Assembly: GCA_005239435.1 (NCBI GenBank)
Contig: SZNP01000010.1
Coordinates: 124,001 to 188,000 of the forward strand
Origin: Halorussus salinisoli
Lineage (GTDB): Archaea > Halobacteriota > Halobacteria > Halobacteriales > Haladaptataceae
DNA: 64,000 nucleotides
Reading direction: 5' to 3'
The notes under the pieces are model-generated. The model had not been told where the DNA came from. It did no database searches and saw nothing but the letters and a program-made list of their open reading frames with translations. Made by a program: the position numbers and the translations under genes. Positions 25,056 to 32,854 of the stretch are shown here, piece after piece. How positions within the stretch are numbered: position 1 is the stretch's first letter; each line of letters starts with the position of its first letter.

Positions 25056-25709
25056 TCAGTCGGCCCCGCGCGTTCGCCCGTCGAGGCGGTCGGTGAGCGC
25101 GCCGACCACGTCCGAGAGGTAGGCCGTGCCCCAGACCGCGACGAGAACGCCGCCGACCGTGTCGAACATGAGGTCTTTCATCGTGTCGTCGAGTCCGAAC
25201 TGGGTGAGTATCTTGTCGCTCCCGAGTAGACTGGCGAGTCCGCCGACTCCGAACTCGATGACCTCCCAGACGACGCCGAACGCCACGACGAACAGGAGGA
25301 TGAAGACGAAGGTGAACCGCGGCGGGAAGTAGACGTCCTCTGTGTGTTCGTCGAGCGCGCGCGTCGTCGCGTAGCCGATGGCCGCGACCAACGACGACGA
25401 GAGCGCGTGGGTCACGTGGTCCCACCACCAGAGCGTCGGATTGCGGTACGGCCCGATAGTTCCGAGGGCGTGGAGGAACACCGCGGTCGTAATCCAGAGC
25501 GTGAGTCCGGCGTCCATCGGGATGTCGTAGTCGCGCTCCAGGATCGCCGGGAGGAACGTGATGGCGAGCGCGATGGCCGAGTTTACCACGACGCCGACGT
25601 TACCGTCGTAGAGACCGATGGCGAGGATGACGACGAGTCCCAACTCCATCGCCCGAGTCACCTGCTTCTGTCGTCGCCCGGAGATTCCGAGACGGTCGCG
25701 TACTCTCAC
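25056..25709 (-). CDS. DUF2238-like polytopic membrane protein
   Basis: A 217-residue integral membrane protein with about six helices, resembling the DUF2238/YjdF family. Family-like motifs are TLWWWDHVTHALSSSLVAA (near 92-110) and TMKDLMFDTVGGVLVAVWG (near 175-193), with conserved Asp/His near the membrane. The GTG start at 25709 overlaps the stop of the preceding gene (GTGA). Function unknown. Confidence 0.82.
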   Translation of the reverse strand: MRVRDRLGISGRRQKQVTRAMELGLVVILAIGLYDGNVGVVVNSAIALAITFLPAILERDYDIPMDAGLTLWITTAVFLHALGTIGPYRNPTLWWWDHVTHALSSSLVAAIGYATTRALDEHTEDVYFPPRFTFVFILLFVVAFGVVWEVIEFGVGGLASLLGSDKILTQFGLDDTMKDLMFDTVGGVLVAVWGTAYLSDVVGALTDRLDGRTRGAD

Positions 25710-26314
25710 AGGTTCTCACCGAGTTGGTCGGGGAGGCGGGTCTCGACGCGTGCGAACCGACGGAAGTACCACTCGAAGACGACGCCCGCCATGCCGCCGA
25801 TGACGGTGGCGGCCACGAAGTCCCACATGAGGCGTTCCTCGCTGTGGATGAACGCCGTGCCGAGATAGAGGTCCGAGAGCCACTGGACGACCGCCCAGAT
25901 GCCCGCTGTCGCTATCGTGGCGACGACGACGAACAGCACTGCGAACCAGTGATTCATCTCGACGGGCGTGAAGACGTGCAACTCTACGGCGACGACGAGC
26001 GCCAGCGCCGCCACCGAGAGGTAGGTCGTCACCCGAGAGGTGTACGTCAGTGTCGCCAGCGCCCGACCGAGTATCGGAAGCGCCGAGACGGCCAGCACTT
26101 CCCACGGGAGCATGACGGTCCAGTCGCGGTGGGAGATAGCCGGAACCAGCGCCAGCGCCGCGACGAACGTCGAGAACCCGGCCCACAGCAGATGACCGTC
26201 GAGTACCTCCTCGGCCGCCACGAGCGCGAGAAACGCGATCAACGCCCATCCGAGTCCGGCGTTCACGCGCTCGTCTTCCACGACCCGGTCGAGTTTGCCC
26301 GCGCGACTTGCCAT
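25706..26314 (-). CDS. Membrane protein paired with the DUF2238-like gene
   Basis: A 202-residue membrane protein with about six helices. AGLGWALIAFLALVAAEEVL (near 18-37), VTTYLSVAALALVVAVELHV (near 95-114) and WDFVAATVIGGMAGVVFEWY (near 168-187) are clear segments. It shares the overall layout of the following gene (DxxxxxxGGxxGxxxEWxxR near the end) and may be a distant relative. The ATG at 26314 is chosen over a longer frame that runs into the low-complexity repeat at 26395. Translationally coupled to the next gene. Confidence 0.78.
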   Translation of the reverse strand: MASRAGKLDRVVEDERVNAGLGWALIAFLALVAAEEVLDGHLLWAGFSTFVAALALVPAISHRDWTVMLPWEVLAVSALPILGRALATLTYTSRVTTYLSVAALALVVAVELHVFTPVEMNHWFAVLFVVVATIATAGIWAVVQWLSDLYLGTAFIHSEERLMWDFVAATVIGGMAGVVFEWYFRRFARVETRLPDQLGENL

Positions 26315-26394
26315 GACGTGGCGTAAACAACCGGGGATAAGAAAGGTTCGGGTAGTGAAACTACACCGATTACGGGACCCGATGGAGGTACGGG

Positions 26395-26566
26395 GGCGCA
26401 GTGCGGTAGGCGGTGGGGTTGCCGTGCGGTGGCGGTGTAGTGTTGTGTCGGTGCGATGGCGGTACAGTGCCATCGGTGCAGTTGCAGTGTAGCGTCGTGC
26501 GGTGCAGTACAGCGTCGTGCGGTGCGGCGCTGGAACTCGGCGGTTCGAGCAGTAGCTAGCCTCACG
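26395..26566 (+). repeat. Intergenic GC-rich repeat, copy 1
   Basis: G/T-rich low-complexity DNA made of variants of TGCGGTG and TGTAGCG. A direct repeat of about 15 nt (AGCGTCGTGCGGTGC) occurs twice near 26492 and 26512, and CGATGGCGGTACAGTGCCATCG (26453-26474) is an imperfect palindrome. The right end GAGCAGTAGCTAGCCTCACG (26547-26566) resembles the tails of the copies at 40.6 and 55.2 kb. It is a divergent member of the dispersed family. Confidence 0.55.
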
Positions 26567-26610
26567 TCGTCTGCTCCGTCACGGAATCGAAGTCTCCGTC
26601 ACAGAACGGT

Positions 26611-27573
26611 TCACGGGAACGGAGAGAGCACGTAGACCAGCGTGTAGGTCAGCGCGGCGATGCTGACGGCCGAGAGGCCAGTCATCACCCACGTCACGGC
26701 GTCGCCCCACTCCGCCGACAGCACCGACCGGGAGGGGAGCAGATTCGGCGCGACGCCGACCACCGCGACCGCCAGAATCGAGAACACGAAGTGATAGGAT
26801 ACCTCCATCGTCGGCGCGGGCATCGCCACCGCCGCGATGGCGTAGGCGACTCCGAACGCCGCGCGCGTGTCCACGTGCGAGAGAATCCGTCTGTCAGTGG
26901 CGTGGAGGTAGACGGACCCCGCGAGCCAAATCGTCGCTAGTTCGACGCCGAAGACCGCCAGCAGGTTGAGCGTCGGGTCCGACAGGAGGACGACGCGCTC
27001 GGTCAGAAGCTGGAAGTCCAACGGGTAGAGAAACTGTGGCGGTCCGCCCGTGAACACGTCGCCGAACGGATGGCTGAGAAGACCGACAAGCGCCGCGGCG
27101 AGCAGTTTGCGCGGTCCGAGGTCGGTCGAGCGCGAAGCGACGACTGCGACGCCGACGCCGGCTACGAGGAACGCGAGCATGACCATGCCGCCGAGTAGGC
27201 CGCTCTCGAAGAACGCGACGGCGGTGAGTCCGGCCACGAGCGAGGCGGCGACGAGCCACGACCACCTGCCGGTGGCGTGGTCGCGGTCGACGACGCTCGC
27301 GGCGAAGGCCACCGCCGCGATTACGCCGACGACGAGCGAGTGGGTCACGGCCCGGTGGACGACGTGGGAACTCTCCCAGAACGCGTCGGTCATGGTCCAG
27401 ACGCCAGCGAAGCCGACCTGCACCAGTCCGAACACCGCATAGAGCATGTCCACGTCGGGAACCGCGGCGAACGCGGCCGCAGCGATGCCGAACGTCAGCG
27501 CGCGCTCGCGGGACCACCACCGCGCCGTCACGGCGGTAGCGACGGCAAACGCCAACATCGCGTGCCCGACCAT
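26611..27573 (-). CDS. Membrane-bound metal-dependent hydrolase (YdjM/DUF457-like)
   Basis: A 320-residue membrane protein with about eight helices. The signature HVVHRAVTHSLVVGVIAAVA (near 70-89) with HR and THS residues and the later SHPFGDVFTGG (near 185-195) matches the YdjM family of predicted membrane metal-dependent hydrolases. The metal ligands would be the N-terminal GH (MVGHAML), these His and the Asp. The start is MVGHAML at 27573 or the adjacent ATG at 27576. No substrate is known. Confidence 0.85.
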   Translation of the reverse strand: MVGHAMLAFAVATAVTARWWSRERALTFGIAAAAFAAVPDVDMLYAVFGLVQVGFAGVWTMTDAFWESSHVVHRAVTHSLVVGVIAAVAFAASVVDRDHATGRWSWLVAASLVAGLTAVAFFESGLLGGMVMLAFLVAGVGVAVVASRSTDLGPRKLLAAALVGLLSHPFGDVFTGGPPQFLYPLDFQLLTERVVLLSDPTLNLLAVFGVELATIWLAGSVYLHATDRRILSHVDTRAAFGVAYAIAAVAMPAPTMEVSYHFVFSILAVAVVGVAPNLLPSRSVLSAEWGDAVTWVMTGLSAVSIAALTYTLVYVLSPFP

Positions 27574-27726
27574 CATGGATACGATCGTTGGCACTCGGGA
27601 GCTATAAGCTTCTTCCCCTGAGAACGGCTCTCAATAGCAGATACGGCGGGGACGGGATGTGAGACGACGTTGGCTCGTTCTGACTCGTCTACAACGTCGG
27701 AGTCGGTAAAATCCGAAACGTCGGTT

Positions 27727-27782
27727 TCGAAAGCCCCCGCCCGGTCGCGGGGACGCAGCCCCGCGACCGGACGACCCCTTTC
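27727..27782. repeat. Perfect 12-bp inverted repeat / cruciform
   Basis: CCGGTCGCGGGG (27740-27751) and CCCCGCGACCGG (27758-27769) form a perfect 12-bp stem with the 6-nt loop ACGCAG. CGAAAG (27727-27732) and CTTTCG (27777-27782) can add an outer stem. It lies upstream of the minus-strand hydrolase gene and is not at the 3' end of any gene on either strand, so an ordinary terminator role is unlikely. Confidence 0.75.
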
Positions 27783-27984
27783 GTTCCCCCTGTCGGCGAT
27801 TCGACGAGCGGTTCCGGTTGTACGTTGCGCCGAGCGCGTCCTGTAGAACGTCGAATCGAGTGGTACATCTGGAAATCTATATACTGGGGGGAGGTGTATT
27901 CATATATTGTAAAGGAATAAATTTGTATATTAGAAGTAGATATAGGATTCTATTGGGTCAATTTAGATGTCTTTCCGAAGCGGC

Positions 27985-28290
27985 GCTATCGTAGCCTGAG
28001 AACGATGCGGTCCGGCGGGGCGGAATCGCCGCCCGCCGGAACCGTCGCAAAAGACGGCTCGGGACGCCGCGCAAGCGGTAACGACCGGTGGATTGGCCCC
28101 CTCGTCTCTAGAGCGTTGCACTGTGCCCGTACGGGGCCGAACCAACCTCCCCCGTTTAGTTCGGCCCTCGTACGCGCACTCGCAGCCATCCGTCGGTCGC
28201 TCCCGCGGTAGTGGTCCCCGCGGGTCCGGTCGTGCCGTTTTCGAAATTCTCGCCCGTCGAACGCGCCCCCGTCGCGTCCGTCGGGGCGTT
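27985..28290 (+). ncRNA. Candidate structured RNA
   Basis: Successive predicted hairpins follow an AT-rich promoter-like island: ATCGT/ACGAT near 27988-28004, TCCGGCGGG/CCCGCCGGA (28010-28040), CCGTC-GCAAAA-GACGG (28042-28057), CCGC-GCAA-GCGG with a GNRA tetraloop (28066-28077), and a helix of 19 pairs with one mismatch and one bulge (28123-28142 with 28159-28179, 16-nt loop). GNRA loops and long helices are typical of functional RNA, but no known family signature is visible and the strand is assumed from the promoter-like island. Confidence 0.35.
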
Positions 28291-28456
28291 CTCTCGTTCG
28301 TCGGACAGTGGAATAAACCGGTGCGACCGTTTCGTCCGTTCAGGCCCTCCAACGGCGTGTTTCCCCGTCACCCAGAGTCTCTGAGTGGGTCAACGCCGCG
28401 TTACGACTGCGCCGGACGCCGACAACGCTCCAATAACGCGCGTCTTCGGGTGGAAC

Positions 28457-28464
28457 TTTTTAAG
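28457..28464 (+). promoter_or_regulatory. TATA box of the aminotransferase gene
   Basis: TTTTTAAG lies 26-33 nt before the ATG at 28490, preceded by the purine-rich TGGAAC. This spacing predicts a leaderless or nearly leaderless mRNA. Confidence 0.6.
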
Positions 28465-28489
28465 TCATCCCGGGTAGATACCACGTCAC

Positions 28490-29680
28490 ATGGTGGAGAA
28501 ACCGGACGTTGGCGAGTTGACACCGCCGGACAGAACGCTCATGGGTCCCGGACCGAGCGAGGTCCACCCGCGAGTGCTTCGTGCGATGAGTACGCCGCTG
28601 GTCGGCCACCTCGACCCCTCGTTCATCGAAATCATGAACGAGGTCCAGGATCTCCTGCGGTACACCTTCCGGACCGACAATCAGTGGACGATTCCGGTGT
28701 CCGGAACCGGTTCTGCCGCGATGGAGGCCGCCATCGGCAACGTCGTCGAACCGGGCGACACGATGCTTGTCCCGACCAACGGCTACTTCGGCGGCCGGAT
28801 GGAGGAGATGGCGACCCGCGCCGGTGGCGAAGTCGTCCACGTCGACGCCCCGTGGGGCGAACCGCTGGACCCCGCCGACGTGGCCGACGCGATGGACGAA
28901 CACCAACCCGACGTGTTCGGCTTCGTCCACGCCGAGACGAGTACCGGCGTCCTCCAGCCGCAGGTCCCGGAACTGACCGACGTGGCCCACGACCACGACG
29001 CCCTCGTCATTGCGGACACCGTGACTTCACTGGGCGGCGTCGAGTTGAAGGTGGACGACTGGGGCATCGACGTGGCCTACTCCGGCCCGCAGAAGTGCCT
29101 CTCGTGCCCGCCGGGCGCGGCCCCGCTCACGCTCAACGACCGCGCGATGGAGAAGGTCCTCTCCCGCGAGGAGGAGGCCCGGTCGTGGTACCTCGACCTC
29201 TCGCTGCTCGAAGGCTACTGGGGAGACGAACGGTCGTACCACCACACCGCACCCATCACGAACGTCTACGCGCTTCGGGAAGCCCTCCGTCTCGTCGCCG
29301 AGGAGAGCATCGAGGACCGCTGGGAGCGTCACCGCGAGATGGCGGGCGCGCTCAAGGCGGGCGTCGAGGCGATGGGACTCGAGATGAACGCGCCCGACGA
29401 CTACTGGCTCCCGAGTCTCAACGCCGTCCGGGTGCCCGCGGGCGTCACCGACTCGGACGTGACCGGCTACCTGATAGACCAGTACGACCTCGAAATCGCT
29501 ACCGGCCTGGGCGACCTGGAAGGCGACATCTTCCGCATCGGTTGCATGGGTTACTCGGCCCGCGCCGAGACGGTCTCGTACCTGATGGCTGCGCTCGGCG
29601 ACGCGCTCTCCGAGCAGGGCGCAGACGTGGACGTGGAAGCGGGTCTCGCCGCGAGTGCCCGGAAGTTAGGTGAGCAGTAA
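28490..29680 (+). CDS. Class V PLP aminotransferase (serine-pyruvate/alanine-glyoxylate)
   Basis: A 396-residue fold-type I PLP enzyme of the alanine-glyoxylate / serine-pyruvate aminotransferase group. LMGPGPSEVHPRVLRAMSTP (near 17-36) and SGTGSAAMEAAIGNVVEPGD are typical N-terminal motifs. The Schiff-base Lys is in VAYSGPQKCLSCPPGAAPLT (near 194-213), and IADTVTSLGGVEL holds the Asp that contacts the pyridine nitrogen. Length and motifs are complete. In archaea it may serve glycine-serine interconversion or phosphonate metabolism; the exact pair of substrates is not decided by the sequence. Confidence 0.93.
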   Translation: MVEKPDVGELTPPDRTLMGPGPSEVHPRVLRAMSTPLVGHLDPSFIEIMNEVQDLLRYTFRTDNQWTIPVSGTGSAAMEAAIGNVVEPGDTMLVPTNGYFGGRMEEMATRAGGEVVHVDAPWGEPLDPADVADAMDEHQPDVFGFVHAETSTGVLQPQVPELTDVAHDHDALVIADTVTSLGGVELKVDDWGIDVAYSGPQKCLSCPPGAAPLTLNDRAMEKVLSREEEARSWYLDLSLLEGYWGDERSYHHTAPITNVYALREALRLVAEESIEDRWERHREMAGALKAGVEAMGLEMNAPDDYWLPSLNAVRVPAGVTDSDVTGYLIDQYDLEIATGLGDLEGDIFRIGCMGYSARAETVSYLMAALGDALSEQGADVDVEAGLAASARKLGEQ

Positions 29681-29745
29681 CTCGCCATCGGTCGGCGGGC
29701 AGAAAGTCGAACGAAACGGTGCGCCGGACCGCCCGGCGCAGAAAC

Positions 29746-30066
29746 TCAAACTGCGGTCTGTACGCTCGGTGGCGCACGAAGGACTTCGTAGTCGCCGCCG
29801 TCTCGAACGCCGATTATCGCCCACTCGTACTCGGGGTCGGTCTGTCGAAGTTGGTTACGGAGTTCCGACGCGTACTCGTTCCACGTAACGAAACAGCGGA
29901 GGTCGCCGTCGTCCGGCGTCTCCTCCGAATCAGTTACCGCAGTGACGCGGACGACTCGCCACTTTCGTTCGGCCCGGAACTCTTCACCGTCGCCGGAGAC
30001 GGTGTAGCCCAAGTCGGCAAAAATCGTCTTGGCTTGATCGATGGGCGGTGTGCTAACAGTGGCCAT
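29746..30066 (-). CDS. Haloarchaeal conserved protein (DUF7116-like)
   Basis: A 106-residue acidic protein starting MATVSTPPIDQAKTIFADLG (1-20). Segments such as YTVSGDGEEFRAERKWRVVR and LRCFVTWNEYASELRNQLRQ suggest an alpha/beta fold; it ends in RAPPSVQTAV. It resembles the DUF7116 family of haloarchaea by memory, not by search. The longer frame to 30288 is Arg-rich and non-coding in character. Function unknown. Confidence 0.78.
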   Translation of the reverse strand: MATVSTPPIDQAKTIFADLGYTVSGDGEEFRAERKWRVVRVTAVTDSEETPDDGDLRCFVTWNEYASELRNQLRQTDPEYEWAIIGVRDGGDYEVLRAPPSVQTAV

Positions 30067-30110
30067 CCACGTGAGGCTACCACGGAACAGGTAATAAACT
30101 TTCTTGCGAA

Positions 30111-30644
30111 TTACGAGAGTCGGAGGGACGGGTTCCGATGCTGAGAGGCGAACTCCTCGACGTCGCCGTTTTGGCGCAACTCCTTGATTCGGTCGCGGGC
30201 GTCCTGTCGGTCGATGCCCGCGACGACTTCGCCGACGTGGAGCACCTTCTCTTCGGGGACGCCTCGCTCCTCGGTGACTGCTTGCCACGTGTCGCCCTCG
30301 GCTTCGGTGACTTCGCTCTGAATGAGTTCGATGACGTCACGGATGTCGTCGGTGCTGGCCATGGTCTCGTGCCAACTTGGCGGGTAGACGCTGAGTCGCC
30401 CCTCGCCGACCTCGTAGAACCGGCCGCCTTCTCGCCACTCGTCGCTGTCGGTCGTGCGCTCGTCTAACGCGTCGAGGTCCACGTCGTAGTACACCGCGTC
30501 GGCGTACGCCGCCAGTAGGTCGCGGTCGACGCCGCGTCCGGCTACGCCGTGATGGGTCTCGACGATTCTGACGAACTCCTGGAGCGTTATCGTCTCGCTG
30601 TGGCTGTCGAGTTCCTCGACCACCTCCTCGCGTATCTCGGTCAT
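30111..30644 (-). CDS. Conserved haloarchaeal hypothetical protein
   Basis: A 177-residue acidic soluble protein beginning MTEIREEVVEELDSHSETIT (1-20). It is mostly helical, with a repeat-like arrangement of short helices around EFVRIVETHHGVAGRGVDRD and DDIRDVIELIQSEVTEAEGD. The C-terminal part (near 130-170) looks like a small winged-helix-like domain with REQ-type spacing (RQDARDRIKELRQNGDVEEF). No named family is recognised. The ATG at 30644 removes a 9-residue extension. Confidence 0.75.
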   Translation of the reverse strand: MTEIREEVVEELDSHSETITLQEFVRIVETHHGVAGRGVDRDLLAAYADAVYYDVDLDALDERTTDSDEWREGGRFYEVGEGRLSVYPPSWHETMASTDDIRDVIELIQSEVTEAEGDTWQAVTEERGVPEEKVLHVGEVVAGIDRQDARDRIKELRQNGDVEEFASQHRNPSLRLS

Positions 30645-30687
30645 GGTGAGACGTTCGGGAATCCCGGGCAAAAGTAGCGTGGCCGTC

Positions 30688-30927
30688 TCACTCGTGGGCC
30701 GCGTCCCACTCGGTCGGTTTCCGGACGTTTCCGCAGACGTTGCACTCGATGCGACCCATCGTGTCCATCGCGTTGTCGACGCGCTCGCAGTTTCCGCAGA
30801 GGTAGCCGAATCGGTTCTCGTGGTCCTCGTCGCTGTAGACGACGAAGAAGGGGCCTTTCGAGCCTGTGTCTCCCTCCTCGCGGGAGACGTACACCGTCTG
30901 ACCCTCGGTCGTCGTGGTCGCGTCCAT
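30688..30927 (-). CDS. Zinc-ribbon protein (DUF5816-like)
   Basis: A 79-residue protein with two CxxC knuckles, YLCGNCERV (near 42-50) and IECNVCGNVRKP (near 60-71), forming a zinc ribbon. The N-terminal half is a beta-rich segment, VYVSREEGDTGSKGPFFVVY. It resembles the haloarchaeal DUF5816 family. Role unknown, perhaps nucleic acid or protein binding. Confidence 0.85.
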   Translation of the reverse strand: MDATTTTEGQTVYVSREEGDTGSKGPFFVVYSDEDHENRFGYLCGNCERVDNAMDTMGRIECNVCGNVRKPTEWDAAHE

Positions 30928-31011
30928 CGCCTCCGAGTAGTCTCCCGAGGGGTTTAGAATCCTCGGTCGGTCTCGAAGGAGTCAAATCCTCCGCCTCGAA
31001 ACCCCGAACAA

Positions 31012-32397
31012 ATGGCTCCCCGTCTCGTCCACTACTCCGACGTGGAGAACGTCTACGACTCCCCCGAGCGCGTCGGTCGCCTCGCGGGACTCCTCCGGAA
31101 ACTGCGCGACGAACGCGACGAAGAGGTGATTCTCGCGGGGTCGGGCGACAACACCTCGCCGGGTGTCCTCTCGCTGGTCGAGGACGGCGCGCAGGCCCTC
31201 GACTTCTTCGAGGCGGTCGAACCCGACGTGGAGACGTTCGGCAACCACGAGTTCGACCACGGGTTCGACTCGCTGCGCCGACTCGTCGCCGACTCGCCGC
31301 AGACATGGGTCAGCGCCAACGTCTGGAGCGACCGGGAACGCGGAGAGCGATTCGCCACGGACGCCGGAGTCGTCGCCACGACCGTCGTGGAGACCGACGG
31401 CGCGGACGTCGGGTTCGTCGGCGTCACGACAGAGCGAACCGCCTCGATAAACCCCGACGCCACGGCCCTCGAGTTCACCGACCCCGTCGCCGCGGCCCGC
31501 GACGCGCTCGCGGACCTCGATACGGACTACGCGGTCGTCCTCTCGCACCTCGGACGGGGCGACGAGCAACTCGCCCGGGAAGTCGAAGCCGACGCCATCC
31601 TCGGCGGCCACGTCCCGACCGAGCGCAGGGACCGAATCGACGGCACCCTGCTCACCCGACCCGGCGACGGTGGGTCGGTGGTCGTGGAGGTGGACCTCGC
31701 TGGCGACGTGACTCGCCACCGAGTCGCCGACGCGCCGGTCCACGAGGGAGTCGCCGAGGCCATGCGCGACCGACTCGCCGAGACAGGCCTGAACGACGTG
31801 GTCGCCACCGTCGAGGAACCCATCGACCGGGCCGAGTCCACGCTGTTCGGCGGCGAGTGTAGACTCGGCAACCTCGTGGCCGACGCCTACCGATGGGAGA
31901 CGGGCGCGGACGTTGGACTCCAGAACAGCGGTGGGGTCCGGACCGGCGACGCCGTGGCGGGTGAGGTCACGGCCGCCGACCTCGTGAGCGTCACGCCGTT
32001 CGAGGAACAGGTGGCCGTCGCGGAAGTCTCGGGCGCGGAACTTCGGGCCGCCTTCGAGTGGGCGGCCAGTCCGGACCTCGGGTTCGCGGAGTCGGGTTGG
32101 TGGCACGCGCACGTCAGCGGCGCGCGAGTCGCGTGGGACTCCGAGACGCACGCGGTCGAGTCGGTTCGGGTCGGCGGCGACCCCATCGACCCCGACCGGA
32201 CGTACTCGGTCGCGCTGTCGGACTACGTCCTCCACACCGACGACGAGTTCCCCTCGCTCCGGGAGGACCACCGGATCTCGGTGGCCGGAATCCAGTACGA
32301 GGTGCTGGTCGAATACGCTCGCGAGACGGGAGTCACCCCCGAAATCGAGAGACGGATAGTCGATATCCGAGCGCATGAGCAGACGACCGAGAGGTAA
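31012..32397 (+). CDS. 5'-nucleotidase family metallophosphatase (copy 1)
   Basis: A 461-residue protein with an N-terminal calcineurin-like metallophosphoesterase domain (about 1-230) and a C-terminal 5'-nucleotidase substrate domain (about 240-450). Metal-binding motifs include RLVHYSDVENVYD, GSGDNTSPGVLSL, TFGNHEFDHGFDSLRRL and DAILGGHVPTERRDR. The C-terminal domain has NSGGVRTGDAVAGEVTAADL. The first motif is YSD rather than the usual DxH. No signal peptide is evident, so it may be cytoplasmic. A paralogue lies at 41826. Confidence 0.92.
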   Translation: MAPRLVHYSDVENVYDSPERVGRLAGLLRKLRDERDEEVILAGSGDNTSPGVLSLVEDGAQALDFFEAVEPDVETFGNHEFDHGFDSLRRLVADSPQTWVSANVWSDRERGERFATDAGVVATTVVETDGADVGFVGVTTERTASINPDATALEFTDPVAAARDALADLDTDYAVVLSHLGRGDEQLAREVEADAILGGHVPTERRDRIDGTLLTRPGDGGSVVVEVDLAGDVTRHRVADAPVHEGVAEAMRDRLAETGLNDVVATVEEPIDRAESTLFGGECRLGNLVADAYRWETGADVGLQNSGGVRTGDAVAGEVTAADLVSVTPFEEQVAVAEVSGAELRAAFEWAASPDLGFAESGWWHAHVSGARVAWDSETHAVESVRVGGDPIDPDRTYSVALSDYVLHTDDEFPSLREDHRISVAGIQYEVLVEYARETGVTPEIERRIVDIRAHEQTTER

Positions 32398-32424
32398 AAG
32401 AGTCAGGACGACTTCGTCCGAGAC

Positions 32425-32829
32425 GTGACTCGCGTCGTCGTTCCGGTCCGCTACCCGCTGACCGACCACTCCAAACGAACGCTCGCAGAGGCGATTCGCG
32501 TCGCCGAGGAGCGCCGCGCGGCGCTGACCGTCCTGCACGTCAATCTCTATCAGCAGGGTCGGGAGGTGTCGCGCGCGGAACTCAAGCGCGCGGTCGAAGC
32601 CGAGTTCGGCCGGGTGAATCGCGCCCGGTACGTCGTCCGCGAAGGGTTCCTGGTCGAGGAGACCATCCTCGAAGAGGTCGCGGCCGAGGAGGCCGACGTG
32701 GCGGTCATCGGCCACAAGCAGGCCGGACGCTGGCGGCGCATGCTCCGAAAACTGACCTCCGACCCGGACATCGAGGGGTATCTTCGGGGAAAGCTCGACG
32801 CCGAAATAATCACGGTCGGAAACGAGTAG
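32425..32829 (+). CDS. Universal stress protein (UspA-type)
   Basis: A 134-residue UspA-fold protein. TRVVVPVRYPLTDHSKRTLA (2-21) is the first strand and helix; DVAVIGHKQAGRWRRMLRKL near 92-111 replaces the usual ATP-binding GxxGxxxxxxGS by a variant, so ATP binding is uncertain. The GTG start at 32425 follows the nucleotidase gene by 27 nt and suggests co-transcription. Confidence 0.88.
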   Translation: MTRVVVPVRYPLTDHSKRTLAEAIRVAEERRAALTVLHVNLYQQGREVSRAELKRAVEAEFGRVNRARYVVREGFLVEETILEEVAAEEADVAVIGHKQAGRWRRMLRKLTSDPDIEGYLRGKLDAEIITVGNE

Positions 32830-32854
32830 TTCGCTGGAGACGCGCTGCGGACGC

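Larger units (their letters stand above)
27574..28489. other. 0.9-kb gene-free structured region
   Basis: No credible protein is encoded on either strand. It holds, in order: a perfect 12-bp hairpin at 27740-27769; an AT-rich island at about 27865-27965; a series of hairpins at 27985-28080; a 19-bp imperfect helix at 28123-28179; more GC-rich inverted repeats to about 28400; and the TATA box of the aminotransferase gene near 28457. I looked for RNase P, SRP RNA and tRNA signatures and found none. The density of hairpins suggests a structured RNA or a chromosomal spacer element. Confidence 0.5.

Noticed and set aside
26395-26566. Possible CRISPR-like or tandem repeat array
   Set aside because: The repeated units are short, irregular and not separated by uniform spacers; no cas genes are nearby.
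27985-28450. Possible RNase P RNA or SRP RNA
   Set aside because: The conserved RNase P blocks (GGAAAGTCC-type and ACAG-type) and the SRP helix 8 loop (GGAGCAGCC-type) are absent from both strands.
28093-29673. A 526-codon plus-strand frame overlapping the aminotransferase gene
   Set aside because: Its 5' part crosses the structured non-coding block and its 3' part is an Arg/Pro-rich shifted reading of the aminotransferase.
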